This document shows positions 46,342-55,115 of a stretch of 64,000 nucleotides of DNA, in pieces (positions within the stretch are counted from its first letter, which is position 1; every line of letters starts with the position of its first letter). This DNA comes from Chitinophagales bacterium (GTDB lineage Bacteria > Bacteroidota > Bacteroidia > Chitinophagales > Chitinophagaceae), in the NCBI GenBank assembly GCA_017303835.1, contig JAFLBI010000001.1, positions 1,488,001 to 1,552,000 of the forward strand, given 5' to 3'. A model generated the notes under the pieces. That model searched no databases. It was not told the DNA's origin and worked only from the letters and a program-made list of their open reading frames with translations. The translations under genes and the position numbers were made by a program.

Positions 46342-47474
46342 AATTGTTCACCCCAAACAACTCTTTTAACATAATCAGTATAACTCAAAATAATCCGAAC
46401 AACCTTTTCTGAAACATTTGGCTTAGCATAATCAGCCACTATCTGCAATTTTTTTTCTGGTTGATCAGTAATATGGTGTATAGCTTGTAGTACACGCTCA
46501 ATATTAAATCCAGTCATTACTACAGATGTTTCTTCCATAGCCTCTGGCCGTTCATGCGCTTCTCTAATATTCAAAGCACGAAACCCAAGTATGGAAGATT
46601 CCTCCGAAATAGTACCACTATCCGAAAGAACAACAAAAGAATTTGCTTGAAGTGCATTATACTCCACAAATCCTAATGGCTTTAAAAGCTGTATACTTGA
46701 ATTAAATATTATACCTTTTGATTCAATCTTTTTCCTTGTTCGAGGATGAACACTCACAATAATTGGATAATTATATTTAGATGCCACCGCTTCCAACATA
46801 TTCACAAGCTTGCTAAAATTTCTATCGCTTTCAATATTCTCTTCCCTATGTGCTGAAACAATAAAATATTTATTTTTTTCAAGGCCCAATTTCTTCAAAA
46901 CATTAGAGGACTTGATATTTTCAGCATGAGACATTAACACCTCGAACATTGGAGAACCTGTTTTGATTACTCTGTCAGGATTAAGGCCCTCTCTTAATAA
47001 ATATTCCCGTGCGATGTCACTATATGTTAGATTTATATCTGCAATATGATCAACAATTTTTCTATTTGTTTCTTCCGGCACTCTTTGGTCGAAGCAACGG
47101 TTACCAGCTTCCATATGAAAAACTGGTATTCTTCTCTTCTTGGCAGGAATAGCACATAAGCAACTATTCGTATCACCAAGCACTAAAAATGCATCTGGCC
47201 GAATTGATTCTAATAAAGGATCTATTTTTATAAGGATATTCCCAACAGTTTCAGTGGCATTACTGCCGGCTGCATTCAAGAAATAATCTGGTTTGCGCAA
47301 GCCTAAGTCATCAAAAAAAATTTGATTTAATTCATAGTCATAATTCTGACCTGTATGTATCAATATGTGATTAATAGAAGGTGAGGCATCTAATGCTTTT
47401 ATCACACAAGACAATCTAATTATCTCAGGTCTTGTTCCTACTACTGTAACTACTGTAAGTTGTTTTGCATTCAT
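46338..47474 (-). CDS. capG: UDP-GlcNAc 2-epimerase-type enzyme (CapG/FnlC)
   Basis: A 378-residue member of the non-hydrolysing UDP-GlcNAc 2-epimerase family: VVGTRPEIIRL, HTGQNYDYELNQIFFDDLGL, HMEAGNRCFDQRVPEETNR, VSAHREENI and SDSGTISEESSILG. In the CapE-CapF-CapG route it epimerises UDP-2-acetamido-2,6-dideoxy-L-talose to UDP-L-FucNAc. The gene order capE-capF-capG is complete here, which favours CapG over a plain WecB. It is also the only 2-epimerase in system B. Confidence 0.9.
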   Translation of the reverse strand: MNAKQLTVVTVVGTRPEIIRLSCVIKALDASPSINHILIHTGQNYDYELNQIFFDDLGLRKPDYFLNAAGSNATETVGNILIKIDPLLESIRPDAFLVLGDTNSCLCAIPAKKRRIPVFHMEAGNRCFDQRVPEETNRKIVDHIADINLTYSDIAREYLLREGLNPDRVIKTGSPMFEVLMSHAENIKSSNVLKKLGLEKNKYFIVSAHREENIESDRNFSKLVNMLEAVASKYNYPIIVSVHPRTRKKIESKGIIFNSSIQLLKPLGFVEYNALQANSFVVLSDSGTISEESSILGFRALNIREAHERPEAMEETSVVMTGFNIERVLQAIHHITDQPEKKLQIVADYAKPNVSEKVVRIILSYTDYVKRVVWGEQL

Positions 47475-47476
47475 TT

Positions 47477-48595
47477 TTAAACATTTTCCATATATGTGTC
47501 ACCGTCTAAAGGATTAAATGGCTCGTTAATCCAGAACACTGTTACTAAAATATTCGAACCCATATTCGTAATATTATGTGTATACCAAATCGGCATATCA
47601 ACATAAGCCGGGCATTCTGCAGCATCAATAACATAACTGAACTTATGTTCCTCATCAACTTTTCTCAATTCAATCTTAGCTTTCCCAGATATAACAGCAA
47701 ATCGCTCAATTTTCCTAGTATGAAAATGATTTCCTCTAGTTATTTCTGGAACCGTTGTTGAGAATGAAACTTGTCCACCCATACCAATACGGGCAAGCTC
47801 AACAAAAATACCTCTGTTATCTTGATTGACCTTATATGGCTTGGGGAAAAAAGCATCTAAGCTAATATAGCTTCGAAAGGTATTGAATAAATTAAGTTCA
47901 AATTTTGTAGCAAGATCTGGGAGTTCCCCTTCAAGAAGATACTTATCCTTATATGTTTCTAATTTCTTTAGTAATTCACTTACCTTAATTTCTTTTGTAA
48001 AAGGTACTATCACTTCTTCACCGATAATTCCCTGATTTATAACATTTATAATAAAGTGTATAAGCTCATCAATATAAATTAACTGAAGTAGTGCATCATT
48101 ATCAATTTTAGGTAGCTGACCATCCACTAGCTGATGAGAAAAAGTTGCTACTACAGTATTATAAAAAGGTTTTGCAAAAGGACCAAATACATTAGGAATA
48201 ATTAGACCAGAAAATTTTGCATTATGCGTCGATGCCCATTCGGCTATAATATTTCTTGCATCACGCTTTGAATTACCATAAACATTATTACGCGTCTCCT
48301 GCGTTGAGGAAGAAACTATCACGTGAGGTGTCGCATTTGTCCTGGACAAAGATTCAACTAACTTTCTAGAAAGTCCTACATTGGTGCTGTATATCTCGCT
48401 ATCATTAGCACTTCGGTTTTTCCCAGCCAAATGAACAATGACATCAACTGATTGGCAGATGTCATCAAGTAGTTCTGCATTATCGAAAACACCCTTATCA
48501 AGAGTCAGAATTTCATACCTATCCTTTTCAATTCTTAGCCATCTAATTAGATGAGACCCTATAAAACCTGTATTTCCAGAAACTGCTATACGCAC
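47477..48595 (-). CDS. capF: Capsular polysaccharide reductase/epimerase CapF
   Basis: A bifunctional 372-residue protein: an N-terminal SDR domain (AVSGNTGFIGSHLIRW, and YGNSKRDARN as active-site YxxxK) and a C-terminal cupin domain (about residues 250-372) with the metal-binding GNHFHTRKIERF and a later His in YTHNI. CapF acts between CapE and CapG: the cupin catalyses C3 epimerisation and the SDR part reduces the 4-keto group, giving UDP-2-acetamido-2,6-dideoxy-L-talose. Confidence 0.92.
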   Translation of the reverse strand: MRIAVSGNTGFIGSHLIRWLRIEKDRYEILTLDKGVFDNAELLDDICQSVDVIVHLAGKNRSANDSEIYSTNVGLSRKLVESLSRTNATPHVIVSSSTQETRNNVYGNSKRDARNIIAEWASTHNAKFSGLIIPNVFGPFAKPFYNTVVATFSHQLVDGQLPKIDNDALLQLIYIDELIHFIINVINQGIIGEEVIVPFTKEIKVSELLKKLETYKDKYLLEGELPDLATKFELNLFNTFRSYISLDAFFPKPYKVNQDNRGIFVELARIGMGGQVSFSTTVPEITRGNHFHTRKIERFAVISGKAKIELRKVDEEHKFSYVIDAAECPAYVDMPIWYTHNITNMGSNILVTVFWINEPFNPLDGDTYMENV

Positions 48596-48601
48596 AATAA
48601 T

Positions 48602-49624
48602 CTATTTAGTTATGTTAAAATCCTCTTTTACGATATTTAGCTTTAAAAGAAGCGTTTTCATCTCTTCAATATCTAGCTGCTGGGTATTGTGTGAGTGATA
48701 GTCATCCAAAGTTGAAACAGACCTTTGTCCCTGAGTAAAGAATTTCTCATAATTCAAATCACGTGTATCACAAGGTATTCGGTAATAATCTCCCATGTCG
48801 ATGCTACTAGCAAGTTCTTCACGTGTCACCAAGGTTTCATATAACTTTTCACCATGTCGTGTTCCAATAACTTTAATTTTTGATTTAGAAGCATACAACT
48901 CTATTAAAGCTTTTGCTAATACAATTAAAGTTGCAGCAGGTGCTTTTTGCACAAACAAATCACCATTACTAGCATTTTCAAAAGCGAAACAAACCAGATC
49001 TACAGCATCTTCAAGTGTCATCATAAATCTTGTCATATTAGGATCGGTTACTGTAATATCCTCGCCACGCTTAATTTGCTCAATCCATAAAGGTATAACC
49101 GAACCCCTGCTCGCCATAACATTACCATATCGTGTGCAGGAAATAATAGTTTGCGCTCCTTCACCTAAATAACGACCTTTTGCTGTTGCTACCTTTTCCA
49201 TCATTGCCTTGCTAATACCCATTGCATTAATGGGATAAGCTGCTTTATCAGTGCTTAGTACAACTACCCTAGTGACTTTATTTTCAATTGCGACATTTAA
49301 AACATTATCAGTACCAATCACATTTGTTTGAACTGCCTGCATCGGGAAAAATTCACATGATGGCACCTGCTTCAATGCAGCTGCATGGAATAAATGCGTT
49401 ACGCCGTACATAGCTTCTGTTAAGCTATTTTTATCTCTTACATCACCTATAAAAAATTTGATCTTTTCTGATTTATACTGGTGTCGCATGTCATCCTGTT
49501 TCTTTTCATCCCTAGAAAATATTCTAACTTCTGAATAATCGTCAGTGTTAAGAAACCTGTTCAATACTGCATTCCCAAAAGATCCTGTACCACCGGTAAT
49601 TAATAACTTATTAATACTTGACAT
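48602..49624 (-). CDS. capE: UDP-GlcNAc 4,6-dehydratase/5-epimerase CapE
   Basis: A 340-residue soluble SDR of the FlaA1/CapE group that starts UDP-L-FucNAc synthesis from UDP-GlcNAc. It has TGGTGSFGNAVL, LSTDKAAYPINAMGISKAM with the Met-x-x-x-Lys variant typical of CapE, and GTRHGEKLYETLVTREE. It lies 9 bases after the polymerase gene and 6 bases before capF. Confidence 0.93.
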   Translation of the reverse strand: MSSINKLLITGGTGSFGNAVLNRFLNTDDYSEVRIFSRDEKKQDDMRHQYKSEKIKFFIGDVRDKNSLTEAMYGVTHLFHAAALKQVPSCEFFPMQAVQTNVIGTDNVLNVAIENKVTRVVVLSTDKAAYPINAMGISKAMMEKVATAKGRYLGEGAQTIISCTRYGNVMASRGSVIPLWIEQIKRGEDITVTDPNMTRFMMTLEDAVDLVCFAFENASNGDLFVQKAPAATLIVLAKALIELYASKSKIKVIGTRHGEKLYETLVTREELASSIDMGDYYRIPCDTRDLNYEKFFTQGQRSVSTLDDYHSHNTQQLDIEEMKTLLLKLNIVKEDFNITK

Positions 49625-49633
49625 CGTTATACT

Positions 49634-50806
49634 TTAAATATTTTTAACTTGAATATTAGCAATTGAGGATTGAGGATTTTTGATTAAAAAATAAACAACA
49701 CCCAAAAAAATCCATATTTTAATATCCACAAATAAGTTTGCACCGAAAAAGGAGCTAAAAACCCCAACGACAAAAACAATCATAAAAGGATTAGCCAAAT
49801 AATGCTTGGCCTTAGCAATGTAATAGATAAAAAAAGAATAGAGCAGAATTGTAAAGGGTATGCCAAATAAAAAAATATATGCAAAAGGTGCAAAGTGAGC
49901 ATAATGTTTCATCTCAAGATAGTTATCCAAAGGAATAAACCATTCATACCTTCCCCCGAATCCCGCGCCCAAAACCCATCTCTCAGGTTTTGTATTGTGA
50001 TGTTCAATAATGCCTGTTACTTCTTGCCACCTTCCGCTTGTGGCATATAACATTGCATCTTCATCATTCAAATCAAATTGCAAAGATGATTCGAATCTAC
50101 TAAAGGCGCCTTGAGAATAGGCAATAGTAAATCCAGCGATAAAGATACCTGCAATCAGAATAACTTTAGGAATAGACTTTAAACTTATAGACCTAAGCAT
50201 GTAAGAAAAATACATTATTAACTCAAGTATTACATTTAATAATGTAGCCCTTTTACCAGACAGTACTACAAAAATAATACCCACCAATACTGCCTTAAAC
50301 TTTCCTTGAAGAAGTATAAAAGGTATAAGTAAATGCATATCAGTACCAAACCCCCAATAAGCAACAGAACCAGAAATGAAATGCAAATAGAAATATACCA
50401 ACAAAATTAAACATGTAACATAAAATGATATATTAATAATTCTAAGAAAAAAGGGCTTAAGCTTTTCTTCATAAAGTCCAGCAAAATGATATCCAAATGA
50501 AGCTCCTAAAACTGGAATAGATGCAAAATAAATATGTGAAATGAATTTATTATCAATCTTATTTCCAACGAATATCCCGTAAAAGAAAGATAAAGCACTA
50601 TATACTAGAAAAATCAATGTTAGAGGAGTTAAAATAAGCTTATTTCTAAAATGAAAGCCGACTACGAGTAAAAAATAAATGATTGATGGCACTTTAATGA
50701 TAAAGTCAACTTCGTATCCGAATATATAATGAATTAATAAAACTATTGGCGTTATAAACTCTAATAGATAGATCGACCAGAATATTTTGAAAAAACTGAC
50801 TCTCAC
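49634..50806 (-). CDS. Wzy-type polysaccharide polymerase (putative)
   Basis: A 390-residue very hydrophobic membrane protein with about ten predicted helices and a longer polar loop around residues 230-300 (FESSLQFDLNDEDAML to GAGFGGRYEWFI), the layout of Wzy polymerases. No strongly conserved motif is visible, as usual for Wzy. It starts with GTG at 50806 and overlaps the flippase gene by 4 bases. The flippase-polymerase pairing supports the call. Confidence 0.75.
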   Translation of the reverse strand: MRVSFFKIFWSIYLLEFITPIVLLIHYIFGYEVDFIIKVPSIIYFLLVVGFHFRNKLILTPLTLIFLVYSALSFFYGIFVGNKIDNKFISHIYFASIPVLGASFGYHFAGLYEEKLKPFFLRIINISFYVTCLILLVYFYLHFISGSVAYWGFGTDMHLLIPFILLQGKFKAVLVGIIFVVLSGKRATLLNVILELIMYFSYMLRSISLKSIPKVILIAGIFIAGFTIAYSQGAFSRFESSLQFDLNDEDAMLYATSGRWQEVTGIIEHHNTKPERWVLGAGFGGRYEWFIPLDNYLEMKHYAHFAPFAYIFLFGIPFTILLYSFFIYYIAKAKHYLANPFMIVFVVGVFSSFFGANLFVDIKIWIFLGVVYFLIKNPQSSIANIQVKNI

Positions 50807-51981
50807 CTGGAAATTCTGGATTTATAAAAAATCAAGTAAAGATTGTAAATGGCAGAAAGCGATAAAAGTATACCCGACTTATTTAATATAAACAAACTGC
50901 TGTAATTTGATTTTACTAAAAAAAATGTAGAGTAATAATCAATAGCAAATATGGCAGAAAGCATTATTGTCGAACTTTTGATAGTATCTCTGTATAAAAG
51001 AACTGGAGAGACTACAGATGCTACATAATAAATACCTATAAAGAGGCATAATATAACGTAATAGATTATAAGGTTATCAAAATGCTTGACATAGGCATCA
51101 TAAAATAAAGCAACAACTAAGCCTCCAAAAAAAAGTAGTAAAAAAAATAAAAACGATTTTAATAAAGCACTCTTTAGAAAAGCGATATCAATTACATCAA
51201 TACGTTCCCCAATCTCAACAGTAAGCATATAACCAATTGTGTTAACACCCAAAAAAACAAATTGAGCAAAATTAAACGCTAAAGAAAAGCTTGACAAATC
51301 ATTAGAAAAATGATTATTAATAAAGACTCTATAATTAAAAATCAGAAATGATAAAAGGATTGTTGAAAGATTAATAATAAACCCCTTATTAATCAGAGTC
51401 AGGTAAATTTTGAAACTACTACTATAGTCTCTAATATTTAGAAATATAAGTGAAATATTTGTCTTTTTAATACAAAGGATAGTCCATGATGCATATGATA
51501 AGATATAAGCGATTACTAATGAGTCAAGCACACCTCCATAACCCTCTAAAAAATAATATTTCACTCCAATTATTATAACTAAAAAAAAGGAAAGAATTGG
51601 TTTAAATAAAATAGAAAGAAAAAAATTACCAGAAACTTGCATTTTTTTCTCTTGAATAATACTTACTGCATTGAGTACGAATGGGACTATAATTAAAATG
51701 TTATTATTCCAAATTGCAAAAAAGACCCCTCCAATAAAACTTGAAATTGCCCCCCAAAAAAACATATGTTCATAAGACTCATTTTTTAAAGTATACTTAT
51801 CGTACATATATCCTGAGAATGCTCCTAATAGAGCATAAGGCCCGAGGGTAGCTATAGACTTATAAAACTCTATTTCACCATAACTATTTTTCGAAAGTAA
51901 AATCGGGAGAATTATAACTTCAAATGCAATGAAAGCATATGTAAAATACCTGAAAACAAAATATTTAATATCTACTTTCAA
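50803..51981 (-). CDS. Wzx-type flippase (putative, system B)
   Basis: A 392-residue polytopic protein with hydrophobic helices along its length. The opening YFTYAFIAFEVIILPILLSKNSYGEIEFYKSIATLGPYAL-like stretch (residues about 12-55) is typical of Wzx. It would flip lipid-linked repeat units. The coding region is exceptionally A/T-rich with runs of up to eight A. It abuts the 438-residue unknown gene with no gap. Confidence 0.78.
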   Translation of the reverse strand: MKVDIKYFVFRYFTYAFIAFEVIILPILLSKNSYGEIEFYKSIATLGPYALLGAFSGYMYDKYTLKNESYEHMFFWGAISSFIGGVFFAIWNNNILIIVPFVLNAVSIIQEKKMQVSGNFFLSILFKPILSFFLVIIIGVKYYFLEGYGGVLDSLVIAYILSYASWTILCIKKTNISLIFLNIRDYSSSFKIYLTLINKGFIINLSTILLSFLIFNYRVFINNHFSNDLSSFSLAFNFAQFVFLGVNTIGYMLTVEIGERIDVIDIAFLKSALLKSFLFFLLLFFGGLVVALFYDAYVKHFDNLIIYYVILCLFIGIYYVASVVSPVLLYRDTIKSSTIMLSAIFAIDYYSTFFLVKSNYSSLFILNKSGILLSLSAIYNLYLIFYKSRISR

Positions 51982-53298
51982 TTAGAAAACTCGAAGTGAT
52001 GTTTTCAATATCCCTTTAATGATCATTCTTTTCTCTTCTATAGAGAATTTCTTAGGATTGCCAAATTCTGTATAATGTGGTATGGCTTTATGGGAATAAT
52101 AACTTTCAGTTGTACAGTATATGTTTTTATCAATCATTAACGCTTCTACCCCTGTTGATCCGTTCCATACTACTACATTATCAATATAATCGAATAAATC
52201 CTGCGTTCTTACAAAAGGGTTAAGAAGAATGACATTTTCAAACCTTTTAACCATCCTATAAAAGTCTAATTCTCTACACAGGAAGAATGCAGGATGCTCT
52301 TTCAAGATAACAGTTAATCCCTTATCCTGAAAAAAACGAACTACCTTGTAAACTGATTCAAAATAATTTGCTTTATCTGGGTGATCAGTCCAGTAATCTA
52401 TTGTCGCTTCTGGATACCAATGAAGTGGAATGTAAACGATATTGTCTTTATTCTTTTTAATAAATTCAATATCAAAATGATCAAAATATAAGTTAGTTAA
52501 AAAAAGCTGTCTTAAAGTATGGAAGGCTTTCAAATGGGGCGCAAAACGATATTCATACCCTAATCTGCCACAGATTTTATAAAAAAAGCAATACCTTACT
52601 ATCAACCTATAGTAATAAGATACAAAGTATTTAAAAGCATTGCTGTAAGCTCGAAATGATGAGATGGCTAGAGGTGATGGTTTCTTTTCAATTAGTCGGT
52701 TTAGCACTTTATCAATTTCATTTTCCGTAGGCTCATAGAAATGATTTGGTTCTCCATAATTTGTAACTAGCTTATATTGAGGAAAAAGAAAAAAATCAGT
52801 TATACCAATGCATTGAACTGAATAATGTTCAGCAAACCTGAACATTATATCCATTACATAATTATCTACACATCCAGCAACAATTAACTTTAACTTTGAA
52901 TTTTTCCCAAAGAATTCAATAAAAAATTTACTGCAAAGTAACACGAGTATCCTTGCTTCATGCATAGAAATAGCTCTTAATCCTCTGCACCTTTTAATAA
53001 CGTTGTCAATATTTAAGACTTCCTCAATAGTTTCATAATCCTTCGTACTAATATCAGCTAAAGTGTACTTACTAATATCAATGACGATATCAGCATCTTT
53101 TGTATACTCTGAAATTGTTTTATACTTATTGAGTCTTTTGAAGCTAGCTAAAAAAGTCTCTGGATAAAATAAATTGAAGTATTGCCTTTTACCTTTAATT
53201 CTGATAAAAAACAATACTTCATCATCAGTTAAGTCACTGAATGCTTTTCCAGACTTTAGATAAAACCCAGAATTAGTCTTCAACTCCTGATTCATCAA
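51982..53298 (-). CDS. Unknown protein, possibly capsule-synthesis glycosyltransferase
   Basis: A 438-residue soluble protein I do not recognise with certainty. The C-terminal third has VYIPLHWYPEAT, TVILKEHPAFFLC and VVWNGSTGVEALMIDKNIYC, resembling the H-P-E and S-T-G-x-E-A-L donor-binding features of the KpsC/KpsS capsule-synthesis (Kdo transferase) fold. A transferase using a CMP-activated nonulosonate would suit its place beside the legionaminic acid genes, but this is inference. It overlaps the amidotransferase gene by 26 bases. Confidence 0.55.
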   Translation of the reverse strand: MMNQELKTNSGFYLKSGKAFSDLTDDEVLFFIRIKGKRQYFNLFYPETFLASFKRLNKYKTISEYTKDADIVIDISKYTLADISTKDYETIEEVLNIDNVIKRCRGLRAISMHEARILVLLCSKFFIEFFGKNSKLKLIVAGCVDNYVMDIMFRFAEHYSVQCIGITDFFLFPQYKLVTNYGEPNHFYEPTENEIDKVLNRLIEKKPSPLAISSFRAYSNAFKYFVSYYYRLIVRYCFFYKICGRLGYEYRFAPHLKAFHTLRQLFLTNLYFDHFDIEFIKKNKDNIVYIPLHWYPEATIDYWTDHPDKANYFESVYKVVRFFQDKGLTVILKEHPAFFLCRELDFYRMVKRFENVILLNPFVRTQDLFDYIDNVVVWNGSTGVEALMIDKNIYCTTESYYSHKAIPHYTEFGNPKKFSIEEKRMIIKGILKTSLRVF

Positions 53299-54469
53299 CT
53301 TTATGTCTTAATTGCCATTCTCCATCCTGCTTTTTCCAAACATGATCAGGACGCCAACTATCTACAACCTCCCAGAAATAATCCTCTGTGATACCACAAT
53401 ACTCAAGAAATAACTTAAAATATTTGTTTGGAAACTCTCCATCAAATTTTCCAACAAGAGCAGCAGCTTCTTCTCTTGTTAAATGGCCGTCTCTAACCTC
53501 ATGCGCTGCATCAGATGTTGCTCTACCAATACCAAATTTTATGAACATTAAATAGTAATGAAACCCGTCAATCTTGTCATCCAATGAGGCATACTTAGAA
53601 TAAGTACCTTCACTTCTTACAGGATTTGCTTTAAAACCAGTGTGTTCTACGCAATAATAATAGTTTTCTTGAGGCACCCATTTTTTGTAGTGGCCCATAT
53701 AATGAATTTCTAACCCCAGCTTATCCAAAGCATCATTATTCGGAGCAAAGTAAGGAGCCATATCTTTTTCACTAATACCATACTCCAAGAACTTTTCAGG
53801 CGGAACACCGGACATAAGTATATTCGTATTCTTATGCTTCCAATCTCTAGTAGGCACAAAAGCATCGCTCATATTGCCCCCATATTCTACCTCTGAGTTC
53901 TCTCCATAAAAAATTAAGGGTATATTAAACTTAAGTGCCATCTGTAAAGGCATATTATTCTGCCCAAAAATGAATGGCAAAAATGGATCACCAAGTACTT
54001 CAAATGCAAGTTTTGTCAATTTCCGATGCGTATTTCCAGGAGGGGTAACCAAGATATTTGCTAGATCACCAATATGGATATGATTCTGGTGATTTTCGAA
54101 CCCAATATCAGTATACACGTGAGGGGCCCATGTTACTGTAAGCGGATTCATACCGTACTTAAATTTTAATATATGTGCAACAAAAGCACTGTCTTTTCCA
54201 CCACTGGAAGGGACGAGAACATCGTAGCTACCATCATTTTTTCTATACTTATCTAATAATGTAATTAAATCCTTTTCTCGCTGCTCCCAATCTACATGGG
54301 CATTTTTATAGTCACTAAACTGACATGCAGAGCAAATACCTTCTTCGTTAAAAGTAATTCGAGGTCTCTGATTCGAGATTACACATCTTTTACAATACTT
54401 GATTTCACTAGGAACATTATACCCCTTGGCATAATATCGCCAACCTATTTTTTGACTATTGTTTTCCAC
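53273..54469 (-). CDS. N-acetyl sugar amidotransferase (PP-loop, WbpG/PseA type)
   Basis: An ATP-pyrophosphatase-type amidotransferase that converts an acetamido group of a sugar to acetamidino, using ammonia delivered by HisH/HisF-like partners. It shows the zinc-type pair YCKRCVISNQRPRI and ICSACQ, then the PP-loop SSGGKDSAFVAHIL. The open frame starts at 54571 inside the HisH-like gene, but the family-like sequence begins after that gene; the GTG at 54469 gives 398 residues with a 14-base overlap and is my choice. Substrate is probably the nonulosonic acid or its precursor made by neighbouring genes. Confidence 0.85.
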   Translation of the reverse strand: MENNSQKIGWRYYAKGYNVPSEIKYCKRCVISNQRPRITFNEEGICSACQFSDYKNAHVDWEQREKDLITLLDKYRKNDGSYDVLVPSSGGKDSAFVAHILKFKYGMNPLTVTWAPHVYTDIGFENHQNHIHIGDLANILVTPPGNTHRKLTKLAFEVLGDPFLPFIFGQNNMPLQMALKFNIPLIFYGENSEVEYGGNMSDAFVPTRDWKHKNTNILMSGVPPEKFLEYGISEKDMAPYFAPNNDALDKLGLEIHYMGHYKKWVPQENYYYCVEHTGFKANPVRSEGTYSKYASLDDKIDGFHYYLMFIKFGIGRATSDAAHEVRDGHLTREEAAALVGKFDGEFPNKYFKLFLEYCGITEDYFWEVVDSWRPDHVWKKQDGEWQLRHKVDESGVED

Positions 54470-55115
54470 TTTTGATATAATTCTTGAAGTTTTGAAATAA
54501 ATGCAATCCTTGAGCACCGCTTTTCTCTGGATGAAACTGCGCCCCAAATATATTGTCTTTCTGAATAGCACTACAATATTCTATTTGCCTATACTCTGTA
54601 ATTGCTGCAGCCACCTCTGCCTGAACAGGTACTACATAATAAGAATGAAGAAAATAGAAAAAAGTTCCACTCGCTATGCCATTAAATAAATAATTATTAG
54701 ATGGAACGGTTTTTACCTTGTTCCACTGTATTTGTGGAATTTTTTGGTCTTCGTTCTCTTCACCAGCAAACTTAACTACTTTACCCTTTATTAAACCTAA
54801 ACCTTCATGATGGCCAAACTCTTCGCTATAATCCAATAGCAATTGCATACCCAAACATATACCTAATAAGGGTAGACCTGATTTTGCATTTTTGGTAATG
54901 TATTCCAGCAAGTCTTTTTCTCTTAGTCTTTTCATTGCATCACCAAAGGCACCCACACCTGGCAAAATTATTCCATCAACATTTTCTAATTTATCTTTTG
55001 AGGAAATCATTATAGCATCAATCCCTACATGTTTACAAGCTTTTTGTACGCTGTAGAGATTTCCCAACCCATAGTCAATAATGCCGATTAAAGGATCTTT
55101 ATTCATATCTAACAT
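54456..55115 (-). CDS. hisH: HisH-like glutamine amidotransferase
   Basis: A 219-residue class I glutaminase with the triad Cys87 (GICLGMQ) and the His and Glu of FHPEKSG. It releases ammonia from glutamine for a HisF-type partner. Its placement next to a sugar amidotransferase and a HisF-like protein, away from any histidine operon, shows that it is the polysaccharide paralogue (HisH2) rather than the histidine enzyme. It overlaps the HisF-like gene by 17 bases. Confidence 0.9.
   Translation of the reverse strand: MLDMNKDPLIGIIDYGLGNLYSVQKACKHVGIDAIMISSKDKLENVDGIILPGVGAFGDAMKRLREKDLLEYITKNAKSGLPLLGICLGMQLLLDYSEEFGHHEGLGLIKGKVVKFAGEENEDQKIPQIQWNKVKTVPSNNYLFNGIASGTFFYFLHSYYVVPVQAEVAAAITEYRQIEYCSAIQKDNIFGAQFHPEKSGAQGLHLFQNFKNYIKSGKQ

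Noticed and set aside
46338..47474. Reading the CapG gene as LegG/NeuC
   Set aside because: Its motifs are those of the non-hydrolysing CapG/WecB group and it is locked between capF and the WbuB-like gene.
51100..51150. Long A runs in the flippase gene as phase-variation tracts
   Set aside because: The whole region is A/T-rich and runs of this length are scattered through it; nothing singles them out.
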